Source: Paraeggerthella sp964369725
GTDB taxonomy: Bacteria > Actinomycetota > Coriobacteriia > Coriobacteriales > Eggerthellaceae
DNA: 64,000 nt
Assembly (NCBI GenBank): GCA_964369725.1
Contig: CAYJGC010000003.1
Coordinates: 1-64,000, forward strand
Direction of reading: 5' to 3'
Shown here: positions 52,688 to 60,116 of the stretch, piece after piece
Layout: each line of letters opens with the position of its first letter
Position numbering within the stretch: position 1 is the stretch's first letter
Translations under genes and position numbers: made by a program
Notes under the pieces: model-generated
What the model was told of the DNA's origin: nothing
What the model saw: only the letters and a program-made list of their open reading frames with translations
Databases searched by the model: none

Positions 52688-53447
52688 GAATCCTTATGAT
52701 ATTTTGGGCATTGCCCACGATGCAACACCGGATGAAGTGAAGAAGGCGTATCGCAAAAAGGCACGCGAAAATCACCCTGATTTGCATCCCAATGATGCGT
52801 CTGCGGTAGAGCGCATGAACAAGATTAACGAAGCGTATGACCGTATTGTAAATCCCGAAAAGTATGCCGCTCGAGATAGACGAAGTGCGTCGTCTAGCGG
52901 TACAGGTGGTGCTGCGGCAAACCCCTACAGCAATCCCTATGGACAGGGAAGTGGACAGGCGGGCGCTGGGCAAGATTCGCAAAATCCGTACGGGTGGACG
53001 TTTGTTGATTTTGATGACTTGTTTGGCTTTGGGGGCACAAGTTCTGGTTCTCGCGAGCCTATCCATCCTGAGTCAGCTGTGAGTGATAGCCCTCAAATTC
53101 GTGGAGTAGTTAACGATATTAACGCAGGTCGTCATCGTGAGGCGGTACGTTCACTTAATGAAATAACGAGTGATGGACGCAATGCTCGTTGGTATTACTT
53201 AAGCGCGCTTGCAAACGACGGGGCGGGTAATACGCTTATGGCATCAGAGCAAATTAGGCGAGCTATACGTTTGGAACCCGTCAATCCAGACTATCAACGT
53301 GCTCAGCGTTATTTTCAACAAGCAGGCAAAACGTATCAACAAGAAGGTCAGGCACAGGGTTTTAGCATGGGCATCGATCCTACCATGTTGTGCATTGGTA
53401 TTTGGTGCTGCGGGCCTACGCTGTGCCGTCCTTTTCTTGGTTGTTAG
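52677..53447 (+). CDS. J-domain protein with Cys-rich C-terminus
   Basis: 256 residues from ATG 52677 (an ATG at 52665 is equally possible). N-terminal J domain (residues 4-66) with YDILGIAHDATPDEVKKAYR and the HPD motif in ENHPDLHP, so it can stimulate a DnaK ATPase. A Gly/Ser/Asn/Tyr-rich linker follows, then a region with TPR-like helices (SPQIRGVVNDINAGRH, ARWYYLSALANDGAG, IRRAIRLEPVNPDYQRA). It ends in a short, hydrophobic Cys-rich tail, MLCIGIWCCGPTLC. No DnaJ zinc finger or client-binding domain, so it is a type III J protein. It overlaps the DUF5685 gene and precedes dnaK. Confidence 0.82.
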   Translation: MATENPYDILGIAHDATPDEVKKAYRKKARENHPDLHPNDASAVERMNKINEAYDRIVNPEKYAARDRRSASSSGTGGAAANPYSNPYGQGSGQAGAGQDSQNPYGWTFVDFDDLFGFGGTSSGSREPIHPESAVSDSPQIRGVVNDINAGRHREAVRSLNEITSDGRNARWYYLSALANDGAGNTLMASEQIRRAIRLEPVNPDYQRAQRYFQQAGKTYQQEGQAQGFSMGIDPTMLCIGIWCCGPTLCRPFLGC

Positions 53448-53508
53448 GATTGCGCAATACGATTGTGTATAAGTGTATGAGAAAAAGCTCTAGCGAAAGG
53501 AAGCGCAT

Positions 53509-55317
53509 ATGGGAGCAACAATAGGCATTGACTTGGGGACTACCAATAGTTGTGTGGCAGCGGTTGAAGGCGGTCGTCCCGTCATTATCCCTAATGCAGA
53601 AGGAGACCGTACAACTCCTAGTGTGATTGCCTTTACTAAAGATGATGAGCGCTTGGTTGGCTCAATTGCCATTCGACAGGCTGCTATAAATCCTCAGCGT
53701 ACTATTTCGTCAGTAAAACGTCATATGGGAAGCGACTGGCACAGCGAACTAGATGGACAAAAATTCACTCCCCAAGAGCTCTCGGCTATGATTTTGCGAA
53801 AATTGCGTCGTGATGCGGAATCTTTTCTCGGACAAGAAGTGACGCAAGCGGTAATAACCGTGCCTGCATATTTTGATGATGCGCAGCGTCAGGCCACCAA
53901 AGATGCGGGTCGAATTGCGGGACTTGATGTATTGCGTATTATCAATGAGCCCACGAGTGCAGCGCTTGCTTATGGACTTGATAATGATAAGCAACAAAAA
54001 GTCATGGTATATGACTTAGGCGGTGGAACGTTCGACGTTTCGATTATCGAGATCGGAGACGGGGTTATTGAAGTTCTTGCGACGTCAGGTGACAACCATT
54101 TGGGTGGCGATGACTTCGATGAACGTGTTGCCCACTACATCCTAGAGGCCTTTAAACGCGACAACGGCATCGATATAGGTCGGGACGCTTCGGCAATGCA
54201 GCGTGTGATGGAGGCGGCTCGTCAAGCAAAGGTTGACTTGTCTTCGCTTGACAGCACGAGCATAAACCTTCCTTTTTTGGCGCAAGGTTCGCAAGGGCCG
54301 TTGCATTTGGAGTTTTCGCTCACGCGGGCAAAGTTTGATGAAATTACACGTGACTTGGTGAATCGCACTACGGAACCGGTAGAAAATGCGCTTAACGATG
54401 CAGGCATAGCGGCATCCGAATTGGGATGCGTGCTCTTAGTAGGTGGCTCTACGCGTATACCTGCAGTGCAGGCAAAGGTTCGTGAACTTACGGGCAAGGA
54501 GCCTTCTGCATCTATCAATCCTGATGAATGTGTTGCCATGGGTGCAGCTATTCAAGGAGACACGCTGTCGAGTTCTGCTCAGGGATTGGTCCATGCGGGG
54601 AATAGCATATTGCTTTTGGATGTCACTCCGCTTAGCTTGTCGGTAGAGACCGTAGGAGGCGTGGCAACACGTCTTATCGAAAGAAACACAACGCTCCCTG
54701 CCAATTATTCGCAGGTTTTTTCTACGGCTGCAGCGTTTCAGACAAGCGTAGAAATTCATGTATTGCAGGGCGAGCGTCCTATGGCTGCTGATAATAAGTC
54801 TATTGGCACATTTCGTTTAAAAGGGATTAAACGTGCACCAGCCGGTGTTCCGCAGATTGAAGTAACGTTTGACATTGATGCAAATGGAATCTTGGTAGTG
54901 TCTGCAAAGGATTTGGGCACAGGTAAAGAGCAGTCTATTACTATTGATGATTCTGGACGCATGTCTGATGAAGAGATACGTCGTGCCATGGCAGATGCAG
55001 AATTGTATGCTGCCCAAGATGAAGATCGCCGTAAGTCCATGCATGCACGCGATGATGCTCAACGTTTGCTAAATGAGGTCGATCAGGCACTTGCCTCTGT
55101 TGGTAAGCAGGTAGAAAAAGAGGAAAAGAAACAGGTGCGCAGTGATGCTGATGATCTTCGCAAACTAGTAACTAAGCGTCCTGCAGGATTTACTAAGCGC
55201 GCTCGTGAAGCGGCTCAGAATGCTGCAGATGACACTTCTGCTATTGAAACTGCAAGCGAAAAGTTGAAGATATCTAGTGCACATATTCGAGAATTGGCAG
55301 AGGCTAAAGAGAAATAG
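53509..55317 (+). CDS. dnaK: Hsp70 family chaperone DnaK
   Basis: 602 residues, ATG with AAAGGAAG upstream. ATPase domain with IGIDLGTTNSCVAAVEGG, EPTSAALAYGLD, VYDLGGGTFDVSI and VLLVGGSTRIPAVQ. The substrate-binding domain begins LLLDVTPLSLSVETVGG and includes LIERNTTLPANYSQVFSTA. The C-terminal lid is short and there is no EEVD-like or acidic tail (normal DnaK is about 610-640 residues). No grpE or hrcA is adjacent and no CIRCE element is present upstream, so this may be a second, specialised DnaK served by the J protein encoded just upstream. Confidence 0.95.
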   Translation: MGATIGIDLGTTNSCVAAVEGGRPVIIPNAEGDRTTPSVIAFTKDDERLVGSIAIRQAAINPQRTISSVKRHMGSDWHSELDGQKFTPQELSAMILRKLRRDAESFLGQEVTQAVITVPAYFDDAQRQATKDAGRIAGLDVLRIINEPTSAALAYGLDNDKQQKVMVYDLGGGTFDVSIIEIGDGVIEVLATSGDNHLGGDDFDERVAHYILEAFKRDNGIDIGRDASAMQRVMEAARQAKVDLSSLDSTSINLPFLAQGSQGPLHLEFSLTRAKFDEITRDLVNRTTEPVENALNDAGIAASELGCVLLVGGSTRIPAVQAKVRELTGKEPSASINPDECVAMGAAIQGDTLSSSAQGLVHAGNSILLLDVTPLSLSVETVGGVATRLIERNTTLPANYSQVFSTAAAFQTSVEIHVLQGERPMAADNKSIGTFRLKGIKRAPAGVPQIEVTFDIDANGILVVSAKDLGTGKEQSITIDDSGRMSDEEIRRAMADAELYAAQDEDRRKSMHARDDAQRLLNEVDQALASVGKQVEKEEKKQVRSDADDLRKLVTKRPAGFTKRAREAAQNAADDTSAIETASEKLKISSAHIRELAEAKEK

Positions 55318-55624
55318 GCTACGCCAAGGATGGTAGCACCGTAGAGATGCAGAAGCGCATGCATGTACTCAAAGTTACCAAGAGTTGACAGGCTAGAAGC
55401 TAGGTAGCTTTACCCATGGTGCTAATGCGTAGTTTGTGAGCCTACAAGTTGGTGAAGAGTTGACCGTATGTTTGGCGGTATGCGCGTGAGGTTGTTTTGA
55501 AGCATCGAATTCTTAATCGCTTTAGTAGGTGTTTGGATGTTACACCTATCTCATAGAGGCTTTTTTAGTATGATAGTGACTAGTAAAAAACGTGCAGCAT
55601 GATGCAGGAAGAAAGGGATTTGAC
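55318..55624. other. Intergenic region between dnaK and pyrE
   Basis: About 305 bases without a credible gene. A small hairpin TAGGTGT/ACACCTA lies at 55526-55548 and is followed by a T-run, GCTTTTTTAG, a few bases later. TATGAT at about 55570 is a candidate -10 for pyrE. No PyrR-type attenuator could be recognised with confidence. Confidence 0.4.
55526..55548 (+). terminator. Weak hairpin before pyrE
   Basis: TAGGTGT (55526-55532) and ACACCTA (55542-55548). The T-run GCTTTTTTAG is about 10 bases beyond, so it is only a weak terminator or attenuator candidate. Confidence 0.25.
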
Positions 55625-56302
55625 GTGGAGCAATATAAGCAAGAATTCATTGAGTTTATGGTTGAAAGTGAAGTCCTCAAGTTTGGTGATTTCACCTTGA
55701 AAAGTGGTCGCAAGTCTCCCTTTTTCATGAATGCTGGTGCGTACGTAACGGGTGAGCAATTGCATCGCCTAGGTTTGTATTACGCCCGTGCCATTCACGC
55801 TAATTTTGGACTTGATTTTGATGTAGTGTTTGGTCCTGCATACAAAGGCATTCCGCTTGCGGTTATCACCACGATGGCAATCAATGAACTCTATGGTAAG
55901 GAAGTTCGTTATTGCTCAAATCGTAAAGAGGTAAAAGATCACGGAGACGCAGGTATTTTGTTAGGTAGTAGTTTGTGTGATGGCGATAGAGTGGTCATTG
56001 TTGAAGACGTAACAACATCAGGCAAATCAATTGATGAAACGCATCCTATTTTGATGGAGCAGGCAAACGTTGAGGTGAAAGGCCTCATGGTTTCCCTTAA
56101 TCGCATGGAAGTGGGTAAGGGTGGCATAGTGAGCGCTGTTGATGAAGTGAGTGAGCGCTACGGTTTCCCCGCAGCCTCTATTGTCGATATGGCAGAAGTA
56201 ACCAAGTATCTTTATAACCGCGAAGTGCAGGGGCGCGTTATTATTGATGATGAAATCAAAGCGGCGATTGACGCATACTATCTGCAATACGGTCCAAAGT
56301 AG
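55625..56302 (+). CDS. pyrE: Orotate phosphoribosyltransferase
   Basis: 225 residues from GTG 55625 (AAAGGGA six bases upstream). Converts orotate and PRPP to OMP in pyrimidine synthesis. Seen: KFGDFTLKSGRKSPFFMNAG near residues 19-38, FGPAYKGIPLAV (orotate and phosphate loop), RKEVKDHGD (flexible loop with catalytic Lys/His) and the PRPP-binding motif VVIVEDVTTSGKSIDE. Length is typical. A strong terminator separates it from the HAD gene. Confidence 0.96.
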   Translation: MEQYKQEFIEFMVESEVLKFGDFTLKSGRKSPFFMNAGAYVTGEQLHRLGLYYARAIHANFGLDFDVVFGPAYKGIPLAVITTMAINELYGKEVRYCSNRKEVKDHGDAGILLGSSLCDGDRVVIVEDVTTSGKSIDETHPILMEQANVEVKGLMVSLNRMEVGKGGIVSAVDEVSERYGFPAASIVDMAEVTKYLYNREVQGRVIIDDEIKAAIDAYYLQYGPK

Positions 56303-56318
56303 CATTAAGATTTACGTT

Positions 56319-56346
56319 TCGGCCAAGGAAACTGATCCTTGGCCGA
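56319..56346 (+). terminator. Rho-independent terminator of pyrE
   Basis: TCGGCCAAGGA (56319-56329), six-base loop, TCCTTGGCCGA (56336-56346), then CTGTTTG. A strong 11-bp stem 17 bases after the stop, with a short T-run. Confidence 0.75.
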
Positions 56347-56390
56347 CTGTTTGTCAGGATAGTGGGGAAGAGAGTATAAGAGGTTTGCTT

Positions 56391-57062
56391 GTGGATGCAT
56401 CTCAGATTGGCATAATGTTTGACTGTGACGGAACGCTCATTGATTCTATGCCTATGTGGCGCGAGGTGGAAGAGAAGCTTGGTAGGCGTGCGGGCGTTGT
56501 TTTATCGCAAACAGATACTGACCTTTTGACGATACTTACCATTCCCGAAGTAGGTGCATTTTTTTATGAGCGTTACGGATTGGGCTCATCACCTCATCAG
56601 GTAGTAGATATGATTGACGAATTGGTTTTGGAATATTATCAAACTTGTGCGAGCGAGAGGTCGGGAGCCCTTGAGTTTGTTAAACAGCTTGCAGCAGCGG
56701 GTGTGCACATGAGTGTTGTGTCTTCTAGCCCACAACCGTACTTGCAAGCAGGATTGACTCGCTGTGGTTTTGCGCCCTACCTTGATGCGATAGTTTCAGT
56801 AGATGATGTGGGTAGATCTAAGCGTGAGTCCACTGTTTGGGACCGCGCGTGTGACCTTATGGGAACCCAAAAAGAGAATACTTGGGGCATGGAAGATGCA
56901 GCTTATGCGGTACAGACGCTTAATTCTGCAGGGTATCGTACCCTTGCAATTTATGATTGCGATCTTTCTGGAACCCAAGAAGAACTTAAAAAGTTAGCTC
57001 ATCATATGGTTATGAGTTTTGAAGAACTGTCTGCACAAACTCTTATCAACTGGACAAAATAA
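56391..57062 (+). CDS. HAD family hydrolase (beta-phosphoglucomutase/phosphatase type)
   Basis: 223 residues from GTG 56391 (AGAGG seven bases upstream); the longer open frame overlaps pyrE and the terminator. Seen: motif I IMFDCDGTLIDSMPMW with the nucleophile Asp, cap region DTDLLTILTIPEVGAFF, motif II VSSSPQPYLQAGL, motif III lysine in VGRSKRES and the acidic motif IV in GMEDAAYAVQTL. These are features of subfamily I HAD phosphatases. Substrate cannot be assigned. It lies after the pyrE terminator, so it needs its own promoter. Confidence 0.85.
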   Translation: MDASQIGIMFDCDGTLIDSMPMWREVEEKLGRRAGVVLSQTDTDLLTILTIPEVGAFFYERYGLGSSPHQVVDMIDELVLEYYQTCASERSGALEFVKQLAAAGVHMSVVSSSPQPYLQAGLTRCGFAPYLDAIVSVDDVGRSKRESTVWDRACDLMGTQKENTWGMEDAAYAVQTLNSAGYRTLAIYDCDLSGTQEELKKLAHHMVMSFEELSAQTLINWTK

Positions 57063-57154
57063 GAACACTTAGTTTCCTAAAGAGGCTGCGGTTAAAATGA
57101 CAAAGCTAGGGAATATAGCTAGCTCATTGATTCGTGTTCCGGGTGTTAACTATT

Positions 57155-57415
57155 CTATTTCCAGGGGTCTTCTTGGTAGAAGGGGTCGGGCGTTGGGGGA
57201 CGATCGGAGAAGGGGTCGTAGCCATCGTCGTCTTCGGTAGCGGCGCGTAAAAAGGGATCGCATACTGCTGGCGCGGATGTTGTATCTGTTTTCGCAGAAG
57301 GCTCTAAGGTATCACGTTGTAGTCTTTTGTCAGGGGAAACCCCCGCTGCACTTTGAGCAACGGGGGTTATTACGGGTCGCAGTGTGTAAAGTGGTTTGCG
57401 ACTAGTCTTGTTCAT
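57155..57415 (-). CDS. Small hypothetical protein downstream of metA
   Basis: 86 residues from ATG 57415, overlapping the metA stop by 14 bases with GAAG upstream. A Thr/Pro/Ala-rich basic start (MNKTSRKPLYTLRP) is followed by an acidic, Asp/Pro-rich tail EDDDGYDPFSDRPPTPDPF. The composition of the tail looks like a real coding region. Against it, the frame runs through a strong terminator-like hairpin (57338-57368). I do not recognise it. It could be a C-terminal remnant or a genuine small protein. Confidence 0.4.
   Translation of the reverse strand: MNKTSRKPLYTLRPVITPVAQSAAGVSPDKRLQRDTLEPSAKTDTTSAPAVCDPFLRAATEDDDGYDPFSDRPPTPDPFYQEDPWK
57338..57368 (-). terminator. Terminator-like hairpin after metA
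   Basis: AACCCCCGTTGC and GCAGCGGGGGTT (as read on the minus strand) form a 12-bp stem with one G-U pair and a 7-base loop. It is followed by TTTCCCC, a weak U-tract. It lies 34 bases after the metA stop, inside the small downstream reading frame. Confidence 0.55.
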
Positions 57416-58346
57416 GTACGGCTTCTTCGCTTCCCACTTTGTTAAGATCGTAAGGGGTTGTCTGATAGACGTAGTAATTAAGCCAATTGGTGTAGAGTAG
57501 TTGCGCATGTGCGCGCCAAGTGGCATGCGGTGCTTGTTTAGGGTCGTCGTTGGGGAAGTAATGGGCAGGAAGCGCGGTACCTTCTCCCTTTGCTGCATCG
57601 CGCTCGTATTCCCACATGAGTGTTTCGGCATCGTATTCGGGGTGGCCAAATACGAAAAAGTTCTTGTTGTCGGTGCTCTTTGCAATGTAAACACCCGCTT
57701 CGTCAGATACGGCAATCAGTTCGAGTGCGGGGTTTGCTTCGATGTCTGCTGCTGCAACATCGGTATAGCGCGAATGTGGTGCCATAAATGTGTCGTTAAA
57801 GCCGCGTACCAAAGGTGAGGAGGGTTTAACGACATCATGCTCAAATACACCAAACATTTTTGCGGGCAGCTCGTATTTATTAACACCGTAATGATAGTAA
57901 ATGCCCGCTTGGGCACCCCAGCAGATGTGGAACGTTGAATGAACATTGGTGGCGGACCATGCCATAATTTGTTCAAGCTCTGTCCAATAATCCACATCTT
58001 CAAAGTCAAGCAGTTCAACGGGCGCACCCGTAATGATGAGACCGTCGTAGCGTTGGTCTTTGATTTGTTCAAAGGTAGTATAGAAGGCTTCAAGATGATC
58101 GCCTGATACATTTTTTGATTTGTAGCTTGCGGTTTGTAAAAGTTCAACTTCAATTTGCAGAGGCGTATTAGAGAGCTTTCTCATGATCTGCGCTTCGGTG
58201 ATAATTTTGGTAGGCATGAGATTAAGAAGCAATACGCGCAAAGGACGAATATCTTGGTGCATAGCGCGATATTCAGTCATGACAAAAATGTTCTCGCTTT
58301 CGAGTACTTCTTTGGCAGGCAAAGAATCAGGAATTCTAATAGGCAC
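57402..58346 (-). CDS. metA: Homoserine O-acetyltransferase/succinyltransferase MetA
   Basis: 314 residues, GTG start (MPIRIPDSLPAKEVLE). Activates homoserine for methionine synthesis. Seen: class I amidotransferase-like fold with IRPLRVLLLNLMPTKI, LIITGAPVELLDFEDVDYW, nucleophile Cys in FHICWGAQAGIYYHYG and the His/Glu in FVFGHPEYDAETL. The residue after GAPV is Glu, as in the Bacillus cereus type that uses acetyl-CoA, and not Gly as in E. coli, which uses succinyl-CoA. The adjacent metY gene, divergent, fits O-acetylhomoserine as product. Confidence 0.95.
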   Translation of the reverse strand: MPIRIPDSLPAKEVLESENIFVMTEYRAMHQDIRPLRVLLLNLMPTKIITEAQIMRKLSNTPLQIEVELLQTASYKSKNVSGDHLEAFYTTFEQIKDQRYDGLIITGAPVELLDFEDVDYWTELEQIMAWSATNVHSTFHICWGAQAGIYYHYGVNKYELPAKMFGVFEHDVVKPSSPLVRGFNDTFMAPHSRYTDVAAADIEANPALELIAVSDEAGVYIAKSTDNKNFFVFGHPEYDAETLMWEYERDAAKGEGTALPAHYFPNDDPKQAPHATWRAHAQLLYTNWLNYYVYQTTPYDLNKVGSEEAVHEQD

Positions 58347-58365
58347 GGCTACTCCTTACATTCGT

Positions 58366-58392
58366 TACATGCAGTACCTTGAGCTGCATGTA
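58366..58392 (-). promoter_or_regulatory. Hairpin in the metA leader
   Basis: TACATGCAG (58366-58374) and CTGCATGTA (58384-58392), perfect 9-bp stem with a 9-base loop, between a TATAAT -10 candidate on the minus strand (58409-58414) and the metA ribosome site. It does not match the SAM riboswitch. May affect metA translation or be an operator. Confidence 0.35.
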
Positions 58393-58504
58393 GGTTTTTG
58401 CTGTGCCTATTATATACGGAGTCGGGGTAGCTACCTGAGTTAAATGTGCGATAACGTATTATCGTAATTACTGTGTGTGTTATCCGTTAGTGCGGGTTGC
58501 TCGT

Positions 58505-58510
58505 TATAAT
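58505..58510 (+). promoter_or_regulatory. Candidate -10 of the metY promoter
   Basis: Perfect TATAAT, 44 bases upstream of the metY start. A -35-like TTATCC lies at about 19 bases, longer than ideal. Divergent from the metA promoter within 100 bases, so shared control is possible. Confidence 0.4.
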
Positions 58511-58554
58511 AGCCCCCGATAGTAATGTCGTTATATCTACGCCGAGGAGTAAAT

Positions 58555-59835
58555 ATGCCAGAATCATTGAGTACAACTTGTGTACAAGGTGGCTATCGCC
58601 CCAACGACGGTGATCCACGCCAGATTCCCATCTATCAATCAACAACTTGGAAGTTTGACACGAGCGAACATATGGCTCGTTTGTTTGATCTTGAAGAATC
58701 AGGCTATTTTTATTCGCGCCTACAAAATCCAACCAACGATTTTGTTGCAGCAAAAATTGCTGAACTTGAAGGAGGAAGCGCAGCAATGCTGACTTCGTCA
58801 GGACAGGCCGCAAGTTTTTTTGCCGTGTTCAATATTGCAGGAGCAGGCGATCACGTGGTAGCACTTTCCGCGCTTTATGGCGGTACATACAATTTGTTTG
58901 CAGTAACTATGAAGCGCATGGGAATAGAGTTTACCTTTGTTGCTCCTGATTGCACTGACGCGGAACTTGAAGCAGCATTTCGCCCTAATACAAAAGCAGT
59001 TTTTGGTGAGACTTTGTCAAATCCCTCGCTACATGTGTTGGATATTGAGAGGTTTGCAGCAGCTGCACATGCGCATGGGGTGCCGTTGATGGTGGATAAC
59101 ACCTTCCCAACACCAGTTAATTGTCGCCCTATTGAATGGGGTGCGGACATTGTGACGCATTCAACGACGAAGTATATGGATGGACACGGCGCAAGTATTG
59201 GCGGTGTCATCGTAGATGCAGGTCGTTTTGATTGGTTTGCACAGGGTGATAAGTTTGCTTGCCTAACTGAGCCAGACCCCAGTTATCATGGAGTAGTGTA
59301 TGCAGAGCGTTTCGGCTTGGAAGGTGCGTTTATAACCAAGGCAACCACGCAGCTTATGCGCGACTTGGGAGCAAGTCAGTCGCCACAAAGCGCGTTTTTG
59401 ATTAACATGGGATTGGAAAGCTTACATTTACGCATGGCTCAACATAGCAAAAATGGCCTCGCCTTGGCGCAGTATCTTGAGCAGCATCCCAAGATTTCAT
59501 GGGTACGTTATCCGCTTTTGGAAAGCAGTAGTCAGTATGAAATGGCAAAGAAATACTTGCCAAACGGAGCAAGTGGTGTAGTGAGCTTTGGTGTTGCGGG
59601 TGGGCGTGATGCAGCAGAGACCTTTATGGCAAATCTCAAGATTGCTCAAATTGCAACCCATGTAGCCGATGCGCGTACCTGTGTGCTTCATCCTGCAAAT
59701 GCAACGCATCGTCAAATGAATGATGAAGAATTGGTAGCAGCAGGCGTATCTCCTGATTTGATACGTTTGTCTTGCGGCATTGAGGGTACCGAAGACCTTA
59801 TCGCCGACGTTGAACAGGCGTTATCTGCTGTGTAG
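58555..59835 (+). CDS. metY: O-acetylhomoserine aminocarboxypropyltransferase (sulfhydrylase) MetY
   Basis: 426 residues, ATG with GAGGAG five bases upstream. PLP enzyme of the Cys/Met family that makes homocysteine from O-acetylhomoserine and sulfide. Seen: the N-terminal YRPNDGDPRQIPIYQSTTWK, YSRLQNPTNDFVAAKIAELE, MLTSSGQAASFFAVFNIAGA, DNTFPTPVNCRPIEWGADI and the PLP lysine in VTHSTTKYMDGHGASIGG. C-terminal HPANATHRQM and VRLS-type ending are of the MetY subgroup. With hom and metA in this window the direct-sulfhydrylation route to methionine is complete up to homocysteine. Confidence 0.92.
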   Translation: MPESLSTTCVQGGYRPNDGDPRQIPIYQSTTWKFDTSEHMARLFDLEESGYFYSRLQNPTNDFVAAKIAELEGGSAAMLTSSGQAASFFAVFNIAGAGDHVVALSALYGGTYNLFAVTMKRMGIEFTFVAPDCTDAELEAAFRPNTKAVFGETLSNPSLHVLDIERFAAAAHAHGVPLMVDNTFPTPVNCRPIEWGADIVTHSTTKYMDGHGASIGGVIVDAGRFDWFAQGDKFACLTEPDPSYHGVVYAERFGLEGAFITKATTQLMRDLGASQSPQSAFLINMGLESLHLRMAQHSKNGLALAQYLEQHPKISWVRYPLLESSSQYEMAKKYLPNGASGVVSFGVAGGRDAAETFMANLKIAQIATHVADARTCVLHPANATHRQMNDEELVAAGVSPDLIRLSCGIEGTEDLIADVEQALSAV

Positions 59836-59865
59836 AGTTAACTTTACTCTAGTGTTTGTAAATCG

Positions 59866-59905
59866 ATACCCTTTGACGAAAGCCCTTGCGTCAAAGGGTA
59901 TTTTG
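59866..59905 (+). terminator. Rho-independent terminator of metY
   Basis: ATACCCTTTGACG (59866-59878) pairs with CGTCAAAGGGTAT (59889-59901), ten-base loop, then TTTT. A perfect 13-bp stem. Confidence 0.92.
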
Positions 59906-59930
59906 CAGTCTCTGGTCGCATAGTTCTTGA

Positions 59931-60099
59931 TTTTACTCACTAGACTGAGTAAAATTACTCACTANNNNNNNNNNNNNNNNNNNNNNNNNNNNNNNNNNNN
60001 NNNNNNNNNNNNNNNNNNNNNNNNNNNNNNNNNNNNNNNNNNNNNNNNNNNNNNNNNNNNNNNNACTGAGTAAAATTACTCACTACACTGAGTAAAATT
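59931..60099 (+). repeat. Tandem array of TGAGTAA/TTACTCA half-sites (operator-like), contains gap 4
   Basis: A 22-bp unit, ACTGAGTAAAATTACTCACTA plus one base, is repeated. Copies lie at 59944-59964, 60065-60086 and a partial one at 60087-60099, preceded by a half unit at 59931-59943. Each unit holds TGAGTAA-AA-TTACTCA (perfect 7-bp dyad), and neighbouring units form TTACTCA-N6-TGAGTAA, so half-sites alternate in orientation. The array ends 17 bases before the start codon of the ATPase at 60117. Copy number is unknown because 100 N interrupt it. Confidence 0.75.
59965..60064. other. Scaffold gap 4 (100 N) inside the half-site array
   Basis: The flanks repeat 21 bases (59944-59964 and 60065-60085), shorter than at the other gaps and equal to the array unit minus one base. 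The gap may therefore hide additional true repeat copies rather than a pure overlap artefact. Confidence 0.7.
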
Positions 60100-60116
60100 G
60101 CAAGAAGGGACTCATC

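Noticed and set aside
53448..53508. CIRCE or HAIR element upstream of dnaK
   Set aside because: Only about 60 bases separate dnaJ and dnaK, and neither TTAGCACTC-N9-GAGTGCTAA nor CTTGAGT-N7-ACTCAAG is present.
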